This document shows, piece after piece, positions 47,462 to 56,111 of a stretch of DNA of 64,000 bases. Position numbers and translations under genes: made by a program. Under the pieces are notes generated by a model, which was given only the letters and a program-made list of their open reading frames with translations, did not search any database and was not told the DNA's origin. Position 1 is the first letter of the stretch; each line of letters opens with the position of its first letter. The stretch comes from Pseudomonas sp. R37(2017) (GTDB lineage Bacteria > Pseudomonadota > Gammaproteobacteria > Pseudomonadales > Pseudomonadaceae), in NCBI RefSeq assembly GCF_002113375.1, contig NZ_NEHO01000008.1, positions 166,134-230,133 of the forward strand. Direction: 5' to 3'.

Positions 47462-47727
47462 GGTCTGTCTCCGATGGATGAGCCGAGCTTACTAGAGGGC
47501 GGCACGCAGATTCAATCAGAAAATGCTATCGGCCAACGATGCTGCTTACTATCGCTTGAGTGCCCTGAACGTTGTGACACTCCCCGGCCGGGATTGCTGA
47601 AACACGCTTGAAACAAGCCTTTCAAGATGAATTGAAACTTTTAATCTGACGCTTTCCGCTAGGTCTGCCAGATGCTTTTTGCTAAGGTGTCTGGCAACCC
47701 AATAAGACCATATCGCGAGGTGTCTGC

Positions 47728-48369
47728 TTGATTAGGGTGCTAGTAGTCGATGACCATGATCTCGTTCGTACAGGCATTACACGAATGCTGGCTGACATCG
47801 ATGGCCTGCAAGTAGTCGGCCAGGCAGAGTCGGGTGAGGAATCCCTGCTCAAGGCGCGTGAGCTGAAACCCGATGTGGTGTTGATGGACGTCAAGATGCC
47901 AGGTATCGGTGGTCTTGAGGCCACTCGCAAGTTATTGCGCAGTCATCCGGATATCAAGGTCGTCGCGGTGACCGTGTGTGAAGAAGATCCGTTTCCTACA
48001 CGGCTGTTGCAGGCTGGGGCTGCAGGCTACCTGACCAAGGGAGCGGGTTTGCCGGAAATGGTCCAGGCCATTCGCCTGGTGTTCGCCGGGCAGCGCTATA
48101 TCAGTCCGCAAATTGCCCAGCAGCTGGCGATCAAGTCCTTCCAGCCCACCAACGACTCACCTTTCGATGCCTTGTCGGAGCGGGAAATCCAGATCGCGCT
48201 GATGATTGTTGGCTGCCAGAAAGTACAGATCATTTCCGATAAATTGTGCCTGTCCCCGAAAACCGTGAACACCTACCGTTACCGCATCTTCGAAAAACTT
48301 TCGATCAGCAGTGATGTCGAGTTGACTCTGTTGGCGGTTCGTCATGGCATGGTCGACGCCAGTCTCTGA
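47728..48369 (+). CDS. gacA: Response regulator GacA
   Basis: This 213-residue FixJ/NarL-type regulator has phospho-Asp D54 in LMDVKMPG and a C-terminal LuxR-type helix-turn-helix ([43 protein letters not shown]). It pairs with GacS and drives transcription of Rsm small RNAs, relieving RsmA/E repression of secondary metabolism and biofilm genes. Translation starts with TTG (47728), as known for pseudomonad gacA. uvrC begins 2 bases after the stop. Confidence 0.96.
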   Translation: MIRVLVVDDHDLVRTGITRMLADIDGLQVVGQAESGEESLLKARELKPDVVLMDVKMPGIGGLEATRKLLRSHPDIKVVAVTVCEEDPFPTRLLQAGAAGYLTKGAGLPEMVQAIRLVFAGQRYISPQIAQQLAIKSFQPTNDSPFDALSEREIQIALMIVGCQKVQIISDKLCLSPKTVNTYRYRIFEKLSISSDVELTLLAVRHGMVDASL

Positions 48370-48371
48370 AA

Positions 48372-50195
48372 ATGACCGAAACCTTTGATCCGAGCGCCTT
48401 TCTGTCGACCGTTAGCGGGCGCCCCGGCGTGTACCGCATGTTCGACAGCGAAGCGCGTCTGCTTTACGTCGGCAAGGCGAAAAATCTCAAGAATCGCCTG
48501 TCGAGTTACTTTCGCAAGACCGGGCTGGCACCCAAGACCGCCGCGCTGGTAGCGCGTATCGCCCAGGTCGAAACGACGATCACGGCCAACGAAACCGAAG
48601 CCTTGCTGCTTGAGCAGACGCTGATCAAGGAATGGCGCCCGCCCTACAACATCCTGCTGCGCGACGATAAATCCTACCCCTACGTCTTTCTCTCCGACGG
48701 AGAGTTTCCGCGCCTGAGCATTCATCGCGGAGCGAAAAAGGCCAAGGGCAAGTATTTCGGGCCTTACCCGAGCGCCGGTGCGATTCGCGAAAGCCTGAGC
48801 CTGTTGCAAAAGACCTTTTTCGTTCGGCAATGCGAAGACAGTTATTACAAGAACCGCACCCGTCCCTGCCTGCAATACCAGATCAAACGCTGCAAGGCGC
48901 CCTGTGTCGGGCTGGTGGAGCCCCAGGTGTATGCCGAGGATGTGCGCCATTCGGTGATGTTTCTCGAGGGGCGCAGCAACGCGCTGACTGACGAGTTGTC
49001 CGCCGGGATGGAAGAGGCGGCGATCAATCTCGAGTTCGAACGAGCAGCCGAGTTGCGGGACCAGATTGCGCTGTTGCGTCGGGTTCAGGATCAACAGAGC
49101 ATGGAAGGCGGGACCGGGGACGTCGATGTCATTGCCGCCTTCGTCAACCCGGGTGGTGCCTGTGTTCACCTGATCAGCGTGCGGGGCGGGCGGGTATTGG
49201 GAAGCAAGAATTTCTTCCCTCAGGTTGGTATTGAAGAAGACGTTTCTGAAGTCATGGCCGCATTTCTCGGCCAGTACTTCATCAGCAGTCCCGAGCGCGA
49301 CCTGCCGAGCGAGCTGATCGTCAATGTGGTCCACGATGACTTTCCAACACTGATCGCCGCCATCGACGAGTTGCGCGGCCGTGAGTTGACCATCAGCTAT
49401 CGCGTGCGTGGTACACGGGCGCGATGGCAGCAATTGGCGGTGACCAATGCCGAGCAGGCACTGAGTGCGCGCCTGGCGAATCGTCAGCACATTACGGCAC
49501 GCTTCGATGCATTGGCCGAAGTGCTGAAACTGGACGAGCCCCCTCAACGACTTGAGTGCTACGACATCAGTCATTCCAGTGGGGAGGCGACGGTGGCGTC
49601 CTGTGTGGTGTTCGGCCCGGAAGGTCCGATCAAGTCCGATTACCGCCGGTACAACATCGAAGGCGTTACGGCCGGCGATGATTACGCGGCGATGCATCAG
49701 GCGTTGACCCGACGCTTCAGCAAACTGAAGGACGGGGAGGGCAAGCTGCCGGATATCCTGCTGGTGGACGGCGGTAAAGGCCAGTTGTCCATGGCTCGCG
49801 ACGTGCTCGATGAACTGGCTGTGCCTGACCTGATTCTGTTGGGCGTGGCAAAAGGCGCGACGCGCAAGGCCGGTTTCGAAACCCTGTACCTGAACGACGC
49901 TGCACATGAATTCACGTTGCGCGGCGATTCCCCCGCGCTGCACCTGATCCAGCAGATTCGCGACGAGGCCCACCGATTTGCCATCACCGGGCACCGCGCC
50001 CGGCGTGGAAAAACCCGTCGGACGTCTACACTGGAAGGCGTCGCTGGCGTCGGCCCGACACGTCGGCGGGATTTGTTGAAACATTTTGGTGGATTGCAGG
50101 AGCTGTCTCGTGCAAGCATCGAAGAAATTGCCAAAGCCCCCGGGATCAGTAAAAAGCTCGCAGAGTTGATTTATGCAAATCTGCACAGCGAGTAG
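48372..50195 (+). CDS. uvrC: Excinuclease ABC subunit C
   Basis: This 607-residue nuclease of nucleotide excision repair has an N-terminal GIY-YIG domain (GVYRMFD ... [14 protein letters not shown]), a UVR motif (about 200-235), a C-terminal RNase H-like nuclease domain with [10 protein letters not shown], and tandem HhH motifs near the end ([20 protein letters not shown]). It makes the 3' and 5' incisions with UvrB. It is linked with gacA and pgsA, as in other gammaproteobacteria. Confidence 0.97.
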   Translation: MTETFDPSAFLSTVSGRPGVYRMFDSEARLLYVGKAKNLKNRLSSYFRKTGLAPKTAALVARIAQVETTITANETEALLLEQTLIKEWRPPYNILLRDDKSYPYVFLSDGEFPRLSIHRGAKKAKGKYFGPYPSAGAIRESLSLLQKTFFVRQCEDSYYKNRTRPCLQYQIKRCKAPCVGLVEPQVYAEDVRHSVMFLEGRSNALTDELSAGMEEAAINLEFERAAELRDQIALLRRVQDQQSMEGGTGDVDVIAAFVNPGGACVHLISVRGGRVLGSKNFFPQVGIEEDVSEVMAAFLGQYFISSPERDLPSELIVNVVHDDFPTLIAAIDELRGRELTISYRVRGTRARWQQLAVTNAEQALSARLANRQHITARFDALAEVLKLDEPPQRLECYDISHSSGEATVASCVVFGPEGPIKSDYRRYNIEGVTAGDDYAAMHQALTRRFSKLKDGEGKLPDILLVDGGKGQLSMARDVLDELAVPDLILLGVAKGATRKAGFETLYLNDAAHEFTLRGDSPALHLIQQIRDEAHRFAITGHRARRGKTRRTSTLEGVAGVGPTRRRDLLKHFGGLQELSRASIEEIAKAPGISKKLAELIYANLHSE

Positions 50196-50227
50196 AATGC
50201 CCCCTCACCTCGTAGCCAGTTGTGCCG

Positions 50228-50788
50228 ATGAATATCCCTAATCTGATTACCGTTCTACGCGTTCTGCTCATACCGATCTTCATTTTGCTGTTCTACCTGC
50301 CTTACCAATGGAGTTACCTGGCCTCCGCCTCGGTCTTCGCGTTCGCAGCCGCTACTGACTGGCTGGACGGGTACCTGGCCCGCCGTCTGGAGCAGAGCAC
50401 ACCGTTCGGGGCATTCCTCGATCCGGTTGCCGACAAGCTGATGGTTGCGGTTGCATTGGTACTGTTGGTGCAAGAACACGGCAACCTCTGGCTCACGCTG
50501 CCTGCTGCCGTGATCATCGGTCGTGAGATTGTCGTCTCGGCACTGCGCGAGTGGATGGCCGAACTGGGCGCTCGTGCCCACGTTGCCGTTTCGAACCTGG
50601 GCAAATGGAAAACCGCCGCGCAAATGCTGGCGCTGGTGATCCTGCTGGCCAACCCCAAGGACTTCAGCTTCTGGGTCTTGCTGGGTTATACGTTGCTGAT
50701 GGTGTCGGCTGGCCTGACTTTGTGGTCGATGGTCCAGTACCTGCGGGCCGCCTGGCCACATCTGAAGACTGACGTTGAAAAGAAATAA
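50228..50788 (+). CDS. pgsA: CDP-diacylglycerol-glycerol-3-phosphate 3-phosphatidyltransferase
   Basis: This 186-residue integral membrane enzyme has the CDP-alcohol phosphotransferase motif [20 protein letters not shown] with its spaced Asp residues, and about four to five helices. It makes phosphatidylglycerophosphate for PG and cardiolipin. ATG 50228 is chosen over GTG 50222. Confidence 0.95.
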   Translation: MNIPNLITVLRVLLIPIFILLFYLPYQWSYLASASVFAFAAATDWLDGYLARRLEQSTPFGAFLDPVADKLMVAVALVLLVQEHGNLWLTLPAAVIIGREIVVSALREWMAELGARAHVAVSNLGKWKTAAQMLALVILLANPKDFSFWVLLGYTLLMVSAGLTLWSMVQYLRAAWPHLKTDVEKK

Positions 50789-50808
50789 AACTTTTTTGAA
50801 TCAAAGGG

Positions 50809-50836
50809 TTGACGGGGCTTCTGGATTCTATAGAAT
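50809..50836 (+). promoter_or_regulatory. Promoter of the tRNA genes
   Basis: -35 TTGACG and -10 TAGAAT are 16 bases apart, and tRNA-Gly starts 15 bases after the -10 box. Confidence 0.75.
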
Positions 50837-50851
50837 GCGCCACACCAAGAC

Positions 50852-50927
<76 letters not shown>

Positions 50928-50974
50928 AGTTTGTACGCATTTGATGTCGCGCTACTAGATGTCAAATGTTTTGA

Positions 50975-51048
50975 GGCCGAGTAGCAAAATGGTTATGCAG
51001 CGGATTGCAAATCCGCCTACGCCGGTTCGATTCCGACCTCGGCCTCCA
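50975..51048 (+). tRNA. tRNA-Cys (GCA)
   Basis: A 74-base cloverleaf: acceptor GGCCGAG/CTCGGCC, anticodon loop GGATTGCAAATCC with GCA, T arm CCGGTTCGATTCC and encoded CCA. Confidence 0.96.
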
Positions 51049-51057
51049 CTAATAAAC

Positions 51058-51096
51058 AAGCTCCGTAGATCCATGATTTACGGAGCTTTTTTATTT
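51058..51096 (+). terminator. Terminator after tRNA-Cys
   Basis: AAGCTCCGTA and TTACGGAGCTT pair, followed by TTTTTATTTT. Confidence 0.88.
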
Positions 51097-51243
51097 TCAG
51101 CAGCCTGCAAAATTCAGCCTTGAAAAGGCTATTTGCGAACTTGCTTCACCGGGGCGGGATGTATATATTTCCACCTCTGCTGCACAAGCGTCAGAACTGC
51201 CAGACCGTTGTTTGGCAAAAACTGGACGCTTCACCGCGCTACC

Positions 51244-51330
51244 GCCCGAATGGCGAAACTGGTAGACGCATGGGACTTAAAATCCCCCGCTCGTAAGGGC
51301 GTGCCGGTTCGATTCCGGCTTCGGGCACCA
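51244..51330 (+). tRNA. tRNA-Leu (TAA), prophage integration site
   Basis: An 87-base class II tRNA: acceptor GCCCGAA/TTCGGGC, anticodon loop GGGACTTAAAATCCC with TAA, variable arm, T arm CCGGTTCGATTCCGG, encoded CCA. An integrase gene begins right beyond its 3' end, pointing to it as the attachment site. Confidence 0.96.
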
Positions 51331-51338
51331 TTTAAAAT

Positions 51339-51382
51339 CAAGGGTTTGCGGGCGAAAGCTGATGCAAACCCTTGTTTGTTTT
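51339..51382 (+). terminator. Terminator after tRNA-Leu
   Basis: CAAGGGTTTGC and GCAAACCCTTG form an 11-base-pair stem followed by TTTGTTTT. It may lie within the prophage-derived junction. Confidence 0.82.
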
Positions 51383-51383
51383 C

Positions 51384-51413
51384 GGTTCGCAATTTTAGAT
51401 TTGGTTCGCAATT
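51384..51413. repeat. Direct repeat pair, possible integrase arm sites
   Basis: GGTTCGCAATT occurs at 51384-51394 and 51403-51413, between tRNA-Leu and the integrase stop. Spacing suits arm-type integrase binding sites. Confidence 0.5.
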
Positions 51414-52444
51414 CACTTAGTTGGCGAGACTTTTTTGCCAATTCGGTTGCGGATGTACTGCTCGGTCATAACTACGGTCGTATGCCCAAGTTGATCTCTG
51501 GCCTGCAAGATGTCGCCGCTTGATTCCGCCTTGTCCGTACCGGCTTTGGCGCGTAAATCACGCATTTGAAACTCGGACTTCGCAACACCAGCCGCTTCCC
51601 TGGCCAAGTCAAATCTCCCTCGCAGCATTGCCACCGACATTGGTGTGCCATCCTCTGTAACGATCAGCCGCGTTGAGCGGACCTTATGTTCTGACTTTCG
51701 GGACATGATTCGATCAATCAAAACCTTAAGTTCTCCTGTGATCTCAATCCGCCGTTTGGCGTTTGTTTTCCCCTGCAGCACCCAGATTTGCCCATCGCGA
51801 ACATCTCGTTCGTCCATTAAGCGTGTGTCTGTGACCCGCTGACCGGTGAGGTAGGCAAGATCCATTGCATCCTGAAGGCCGCTATCTGCCTTCTCATACA
51901 CTCGTTTGTACAGCGCGTCCTCGATGTAGATGTCTCTACCTGTTTCCTTGTTGCCCTTAATCCCGGCACATGGGTTGGCCAGAGCCGTATATCCAACGTC
52001 CCTGGCGAAGTTCCAGATCGCGCTGAGCAGGGCCTTTTCGCGGTTAGCGCGAACCGGTGCGGCCTTGCGCCATGTCAGGTACTGGCGGACGTGCAGTGGC
52101 TGGATTGTTTCGAGGGGGGCTGGCGGATCATCGAAAAACGACATCAAGTTCTTAAGCTCCCTGATATTGTCCTTCTGTGTGGCCGGCTTTTTCGTTGGCA
52201 CAACGTCGATCATGTATTTTTCGGCCACATACCTGAACGTGATCACTTTGGCGACTAAGGCAGTCGCTGTGCGTTCACGCTCAAGTTTGGCGTATTCCAT
52301 GATCGCAAGGCCGTAATCGCTACCCAGTGCGATCTCTTTCCGGTCCTTTCCGCCTATCTCGTAGTAATAGAAAATCCGGCCGCTGGCTTTTTTCCGCTCT
52401 CGCAGACGGGCAATTGAGCCTGGTTTACTTGGTCGTCGTCCCAT
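51413..52444 (-). CDS. int: Prophage tyrosine integrase
   Basis: This 343-residue phage integrase has an N-terminal arm-binding region (MGRRPSKPGSIARLRERKKA), a SAM-like core-binding domain (about 75-170) and the catalytic domain with Arg in TGQRVTDTR, RDLRAKAGT (Arg replaces the usual His of the HxLR box), LGHTT and the nucleophile Tyr in TEQYIR. Its position directly beside tRNA-Leu and facing it supports site-specific integration there. ATG 52444 is chosen by homology of the N-terminus. Confidence 0.93.
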   Translation of the reverse strand: MGRRPSKPGSIARLRERKKASGRIFYYYEIGGKDRKEIALGSDYGLAIMEYAKLERERTATALVAKVITFRYVAEKYMIDVVPTKKPATQKDNIRELKNLMSFFDDPPAPLETIQPLHVRQYLTWRKAAPVRANREKALLSAIWNFARDVGYTALANPCAGIKGNKETGRDIYIEDALYKRVYEKADSGLQDAMDLAYLTGQRVTDTRLMDERDVRDGQIWVLQGKTNAKRRIEITGELKVLIDRIMSRKSEHKVRSTRLIVTEDGTPMSVAMLRGRFDLAREAAGVAKSEFQMRDLRAKAGTDKAESSGDILQARDQLGHTTVVMTEQYIRNRIGKKVSPTK

Positions 52445-52445
52445 G

Positions 52446-52664
52446 TCAGCTAGCCTTGCGTGGTTTCCATTCTGGTTTTTCCGCTTCAAATATTCCGACC
52501 GCTGTTACGGCTATGGCGGTGACGCTTGGCCAGCCATTCACCTTGATGGTGTGCCTGACGCCGTTTTTCTTCAGGTTGAGGATTTGTCCTGCCTTGGTCC
52601 GCGCGCCCGTGAGCTCGCAAACCTCCTCGTGGGAAAGAAACTGGATGTTCATGGGCTGCTCCAT
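52446..52664 (-). CDS. DUF4224 protein (small phage protein upstream of int)
   Basis: This 72-residue protein contains FLSHEEVCELTGARTKAGQI, matching the DUF4224 family of small phage/ICE proteins encoded beside integrases. An excisionase-like role is possible but not shown. The stop is one base before the integrase start. ATG 52652 (MNIQFL) is an alternative start. Confidence 0.8.
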   Translation of the reverse strand: MEQPMNIQFLSHEEVCELTGARTKAGQILNLKKNGVRHTIKVNGWPSVTAIAVTAVGIFEAEKPEWKPRKAS

Positions 52665-52695
52665 GCCGTGTGTGGTGGCAGTGGGTGGGGGTGGG

Positions 52696-52974
52696 TCAGA
52701 TGATGGCGGTTAGCGTTTGGCTACTATTGGTATGAGTGGTGGTGAGATACATGACAGGTCCACTTGGCGGCCGGATGATGTTCAACGCTTGGACAAACTT
52801 CTCGCACGACACCTCATCAGTGCCAGGGAGGATGGTGGTGCAGAACAGCTCTCGCTTATCCTCGTCCTCAAGCTGAGCGGAAAGCAGTAGAGCGATCTCA
52901 TGCTCTTGGCAGATCGCGATGATCTTTTGGACCAGCGGGCTGATTTGTTCGTCGTACAGGTTTTCTTTGGTCAT
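52696..52974 (-). CDS. Hypothetical prophage protein
   Basis: This 92-residue protein is acidic at first (MTKENLYDEQISPLVQKII) with a Ser/Thr-rich tail. No family is recognised. It lies on the leftward early transcript. RBS AAGGAT is weak. Confidence 0.65.
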   Translation of the reverse strand: MTKENLYDEQISPLVQKIIAICQEHEIALLLSAQLEDEDKRELFCTTILPGTDEVSCEKFVQALNIIRPPSGPVMYLTTTHTNSSQTLTAII

Positions 52975-53093
52975 AAGGATTCCTCGCCCGACGTTTACCG
53001 GCAGGCTGGTAGGTGGATTGTGAAATCAGATGAGAGGCGTCAGGCGAGCTGAACGGGTGAGCTACGGTTTATTGGTTCACCTCGCCAGTTGCG

Positions 53094-53420
53094 TTACACG
53101 CACTCTCCCCTGAAGCGACTGGCGGGGTGGACCTTCACTTCAATGCCGTGGCTCCGCACCGGCGAGAGTTTGAGGCTGGGATGCAATATTTTGGTGCGTG
53201 AGTTAATGTCTAGTAGTTCACCCCGCTGGGGGGAGCGACGTTCGCATGCTGCTCCCTTCCCTCGGGCAACCGGCGGGGTGGGCTCTTTCTCTTCGCCGCA
53301 GTCTTCGCTGAGCGGGTTTTCTGATCTACTGCCATGGTCAGCCTCCTCAATTCTGTGGGCCGGTAGATCAAGCCATGTCTGTCGTCGGCGCTGGCGTACC
53401 TGGTTGCTGATGCTTCTCAT
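53094..53420 (-). CDS. Doubtful prophage ORF
   Basis: A 108-codon frame starts as ATGA on the stop of the upstream gene, which favours translation. Its sequence is Arg/Pro-rich and looks unlike a folded protein. It conflicts in part with a 41-codon ORF in another frame (53210-53335) that has a much better ribosome binding site. Confidence 0.35.
   Translation of the reverse strand: MRSISNQVRQRRRQTWLDLPAHRIEEADHGSRSENPLSEDCGEEKEPTPPVARGKGAACERRSPQRGELLDINSRTKILHPSLKLSPVRSHGIEVKVHPASRFRGECV
53210..53335 (-). CDS. Small prophage ORF with strong ribosome binding site
   Basis: This 41-codon ORF begins MAVDQKTRSAKTAAKRK, a start resembling small phage proteins of the MAxxxKTRSxKxAAK type. GAGGAGG lies 6 bases upstream. 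The C-terminal half is low-complexity, so it may be a truncated or frameshifted remnant. Confidence 0.45.
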   Translation of the reverse strand: MAVDQKTRSAKTAAKRKSPPRRLPEGREQHANVAPPSGVNY

Positions 53421-53878
53421 GCTGCGCTCTGCTGATTCCAGACACCCACGGCGTCGAACATTCGTGCAGCCTGTTCTTCAGTCAGCGATATTTCGGCGGG
53501 AATGGCGATCCAGCCCGACGCGACTCGATGATTCGGATTGCTCTCGGCGGACAGGGCTTTGTAGGTGTCCTCGATCACGTCTTCGAGGTGCGCAGCCAGA
53601 TAGTTGCCTTGAGGTGCGACTTCTATCGATTTGGTGTATCGGTGGCCGCGCTGGTCACGACACTGGACGCTGACATAGATCGTCCAGCGGTGAGCAATGT
53701 CGCAGACTGCTTCGGCCATGCGCTGTCCTGGCGGGATGCTCTTGCAGGTCTTCCTGTTGATCATCCCTTGACGCCCGCTGGGGTCGATGTGGACCACCGC
53801 GACGTGATTGGCGTTAAGCAGTGCTCGGCTCGTCCGCTCTATCCGCCTGTGCATGTTGTTGGACTTTCGCTTTTTCAT
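53417..53878 (-). CDS. Hypothetical prophage protein
   Basis: This 153-residue protein has a basic N-terminus (MKKRKSNN) and mixed alpha/beta composition (WTIYVSVQCRDQRGHRYTKS). No family is recognised. It overlaps its neighbours by ATGA on both sides, so it is translationally coupled in the leftward early operon. Confidence 0.72.
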   Translation of the reverse strand: MKKRKSNNMHRRIERTSRALLNANHVAVVHIDPSGRQGMINRKTCKSIPPGQRMAEAVCDIAHRWTIYVSVQCRDQRGHRYTKSIEVAPQGNYLAAHLEDVIEDTYKALSAESNPNHRVASGWIAIPAEISLTEEQAARMFDAVGVWNQQSAA

Positions 53879-54147
53879 AGCGCCACCGTAATCTGGCGAT
53901 TGGCCTTGGCTTCAAACTGCATGGCAAGGTCGTGAGCGGCCTTGTAATCGTTACGGAAAGCATGAGTCTTACCGGTGGTGAGGTCTTTAATCTGATACAT
54001 GCCGAAGCTTCCGCCAGCGATTTGGTAGCGCACCGGTTTGGCTGGGGCTCGTCGATCAATACGACTGTAGAACCCGGAGCGGGCGGCCTTTGTTCGTTGC
54101 AGCAATTCACCGACTTCTTCGGCGCGCTCTTGAAATGATGGATGCAT
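53875..54147 (-). CDS. Hypothetical prophage protein
   Basis: This 90-residue protein begins MHPSFQERAEEVGELLQRTK, with a later beta-rich half (YQIAGGSFGMYQIKDLTTGK). GAGGG precedes ATG 54147. No family is recognised. Confidence 0.7.
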   Translation of the reverse strand: MHPSFQERAEEVGELLQRTKAARSGFYSRIDRRAPAKPVRYQIAGGSFGMYQIKDLTTGKTHAFRNDYKAAHDLAMQFEAKANRQITVAL

Positions 54148-54247
54148 GGTTATCCCTCGGAGTCGGTTAGGTGAATTCATCAGCACTCCGACCACTTGCT
54201 GCTGGCAATTGGTCAGGGGAGGGTGCTGATTGATAACAGGCAGGCGT

Positions 54248-54275
54248 AAAAAAGCCCGATCGGAACCGGGCCATT
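54248..54275 (-). terminator. Terminator after prophage csrA
   Basis: Leftward GCCCG ... CGGGC stem followed by TTTTTT. Confidence 0.75.
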
Positions 54276-54296
54276 ATTTGCCGCGCAAAGACCTGC

Positions 54297-54497
54297 TTAA
54301 GTGATCGCAGGTGCCGCCATCGCGGGCTTCGACGAACCCGCCTGAATGCGCTGCGTGATTTCTTCTCGATGTACCTGGACATCCTTTGGTGCGCTAGTTC
54401 CGATACGTACCTGTTTGCCGCTAACACCCAGCACTGTGATCGTGATGTTGTTGCCTATGTTGATGCTTTCGCCTTCTTTGCGAGTCAAAATCAGCAT
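54297..54497 (-). CDS. Prophage-encoded CsrA/RsmA homologue
   Basis: This 66-residue protein begins [20 protein letters not shown], the CsrA fold, with RNA-binding residues L4, T5 and R6 and V42-H43-R44-E45 all kept. A 15-residue Ala/Pro/Ser-rich tail is extra. CsrA/RsmA proteins bind GGA motifs in mRNA leaders and repress translation; the host GacA system opposes them. It is on the prophage leftward early transcript with AAGGA upstream. It may tune host or phage mRNAs during lysogeny. Confidence 0.93.
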   Translation of the reverse strand: MLILTRKEGESINIGNNITITVLGVSGKQVRIGTSAPKDVQVHREEITQRIQAGSSKPAMAAPAIT

Positions 54498-54742
54498 TGT
54501 CCATTTCCTTGTGTGTGTGGGTTACATCCCGATGCACCCTATCGCCAAGGTGCAGCAGTGATGCTGTCCGTTCTATTGCCGTCGGAGGGGCGGCGCGCAT
54601 TGCTTGCCGGGTCATTCACACTGTTTCGGCGTTTCACCATCGAGCAGTCGCACAGATTGTTCCTGTCGTGGGCACGCTTTCGGGTCTGTCTGCTCGCCGG
54701 TCGCCGGTAGAGGCAATGCGTTCTGTTGTTTGTTGTGCTGAC

Positions 54743-54767
54743 TGTTAAAGAGCGGCGGGAGACCCGC
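54743..54767 (-). promoter_or_regulatory. nut-like antitermination site (hairpin plus boxA)
   Basis: Read leftward, the hairpin GCGGG-TCT-CCCGC (54755-54767) is directly followed by CGCTCTTTAACA (54743-54754), which matches the bacterial rRNA boxA TGCTCTTTAACA in 11 of 12 bases. It lies about 25 bases after the PL start region. The 54498-54890 gap holds no other gene I can support. Confidence 0.65.
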
Positions 54768-54795
54768 GTCGCGGTTTGTTTCGTGGCGACGACTC

Positions 54796-54824
54796 AAATA
54801 TCTCCCTAGGAGCTAATTAAGTCA
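54796..54824 (-). promoter_or_regulatory. Prophage PL promoter
   Basis: Minus strand: -35 TTGACT (54819-54824), 17-base spacer, -10 GATATT (54796-54801). It is flanked and overlapped by operators at 54799-54813 and 54823-54837. Confidence 0.72.
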
Positions 54825-54837
54825 ACTCCGTTGGAGA
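54799..54837. promoter_or_regulatory. Repressor operators OL1/OL2
   Basis: Two 15-base dyads, ATCTCCCTAGGAGCT and AACTCCGTTGGAGAT, have centres 24 bases apart. They share the consensus ANCTCC-N3-GGAGNT with the two sites at PR. Confidence 0.8.
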
Positions 54838-54856
54838 TAATTATTCCGATGGCTAT

Positions 54857-54884
54857 AAAAAAACCCGCATTCCGCGAGTTTTTA
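54857..54884 (-). terminator. Terminator after the DUF1654 gene
   Basis: Leftward AACTCGC-GGAAT-GCGGGTT followed by TTTTTAT, between the DUF1654 gene and PL. Confidence 0.78.
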
Positions 54885-54890
54885 TGGTGA

Positions 54891-55139
54891 TCAGATATTG
54901 GCTAGCAGCCTCCAGGAGACTCGAACGGCGTCTCCTTCTTCTGGGCTCAACGTCACGTCTTCGGTATCGGCTATGTCCTCAAGGAGCCGCTTCCAATCTT
55001 GTGGGCATTCATCTGCGTTTTTACGAATGACAGCTGTCTTTCGTTTCTGGGCGGATGGGGTGCGGATGATTTTGTGGATGCGGAGACAGAGAAGCTCAAA
55101 TGAGTCCGGCAACGTCGGTTTGTTTTGTGGTCTTGGCAT
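54891..55139 (-). CDS. DUF1654 protein
   Basis: This 82-residue protein matches the Pseudomonas DUF1654 family in length and pattern: SFELLCLRIHKIIRTPSAQKR, then DWKRLLEDIADTEDVTL and a final SWRLL. The function of the family is unknown; it is common in pseudomonads and their phages. It is bounded by terminators on both sides, so it needs its own promoter or readthrough from the repressor gene. Confidence 0.8.
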   Translation of the reverse strand: MPRPQNKPTLPDSFELLCLRIHKIIRTPSAQKRKTAVIRKNADECPQDWKRLLEDIADTEDVTLSPEEGDAVRVSWRLLANI

Positions 55140-55228
55140 AGCACTGCTCCATTCGTGTATGGATAAACAGTGATCGGTTTGCCTTGCTAACGCTAAATAT
55201 TAATGATTAAAAACAATCATTTAATAAA

Positions 55229-55248
55229 AAGCCCACATTTGCGGGCTT
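55229..55248 (-). terminator. Terminator after the repressor gene
   Basis: Leftward AAGCCCGC-AAAT-GTGGGCTT followed by TTTATT. Confidence 0.82.
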
Positions 55249-55285
55249 AGGGGGGAAGGGGGGCGTCAAATTGATCGGATCAGAT

Positions 55286-56038
55286 TTAGATCCTGCCCAG
55301 GACTTTACTGGGGGCAAGGATCGCTCCTACGTAATGAATATTCTCGATATCAGGCCGAGCGATCGTAAGACGTTCACCGTATGCCGTATTTATCGACATG
55401 AGGCTGACCTCTTCATCGGTCTCAAAGAGAAGTTCTTTGACCATGCTTTGGCCATCAGTCGTAGTGATCATTACATACTCACCTGGTACCAGGCGATGAT
55501 TGGGCTCGCAGACTGCGATCCAGCCACTACGAATTGCCGGAGCCATTGAGTCACCCTTAAGCCGAAGTGCATAGGCGTCCTCATCCCTGGAATAGGTCTC
55601 AACCCAGCCAGCAGCCTGATCAAGGCTTGTCCAGTAGCCTTCGTGACCGAGTTGCGCCGTTCCAACAATATCGATTCGACGAGGAGCGCTGGTGATCGGC
55701 GGGCCTGGCTCGACGTTTGACTGCAATGATTCGACTGGTGGCACAGCATTGGCTGCAATCGCCAAATCGGAGATTTCTCTTGCGATCCGTGGGCTGAATC
55801 TCTCTACGGGAATGCCGAGCATTTTAGCTATCTCAGCTGCCATTTCCTTATTGAGGGCACGGTTACCGTTCAAGTGACTGCTAAGCGTGCCTTGGCTCAT
55901 GCCTACGGAGAGTGCGATCTCTTCCTGAGTCAGCTTCTCGCCTTTAGGCGCGCGCGCGTTATAGGAAGCTAGCTCCGCTTTTAATGCGGCGCACTCCGTC
56001 TTTTCCCACTCAAGTAATGGTCGTCTGTCGTTTTTCAT
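55286..56038 (-). CDS. LexA-type prophage repressor (CI-like)
   Basis: This 250-residue protein has an N-terminal helix-turn-helix (about 36-75; LTQEEIALSVGMSQGTLSSHLNG) and a C-terminal S24 self-cleavage domain with Ser164 (KGDSM), Lys201 (SMVKEL) and a probable cleavage site Ala143-Gly144. It should hold the prophage silent by binding the ANCTCC-N3-GGAGNT operators and be inactivated by RecA after DNA damage. ATG 56038 is preferred; an in-frame ATG at 56074 lies inside operator OR and has no proper spacing to a ribosome binding site. Confidence 0.92.
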   Translation of the reverse strand: MKNDRRPLLEWEKTECAALKAELASYNARAPKGEKLTQEEIALSVGMSQGTLSSHLNGNRALNKEMAAEIAKMLGIPVERFSPRIAREISDLAIAANAVPPVESLQSNVEPGPPITSAPRRIDIVGTAQLGHEGYWTSLDQAAGWVETYSRDEDAYALRLKGDSMAPAIRSGWIAVCEPNHRLVPGEYVMITTTDGQSMVKELLFETDEEVSLMSINTAYGERLTIARPDIENIHYVGAILAPSKVLGRI

Positions 56039-56072
56039 TTTCGAAGAGTATTCCCGGTGGAGATACTTATCC

Positions 56073-56111
56073 ATCTCCTTTGGAGTTGATTAAAATAGCT
56101 CCATGGGAGAT
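56073..56111. promoter_or_regulatory. Repressor operators OR1/OR2
   Basis: Two dyads, ATCTCCTTTGGAGTT (56073-56087) and AGCTCCATGGGAGAT (56097-56111), have centres 24 bases apart, exactly as at PL. Confidence 0.82.

Noticed and set aside
48342..50186. 614-codon open frame antisense to uvrC
   Set aside because: It is the mirror of a high-GC coding sequence; uvrC on the plus strand is certain and the antisense protein has no family features.
53089..53673. 194-codon rightward ORF in the leftward early region
   Set aside because: It opposes a row of coupled leftward genes and has no ribosome binding site or family features.
54612..54797. 61-codon leftward ORF in the PL leader
   Set aside because: It runs through the boxB/boxA site and the -10 box, and lacks protein-like features.
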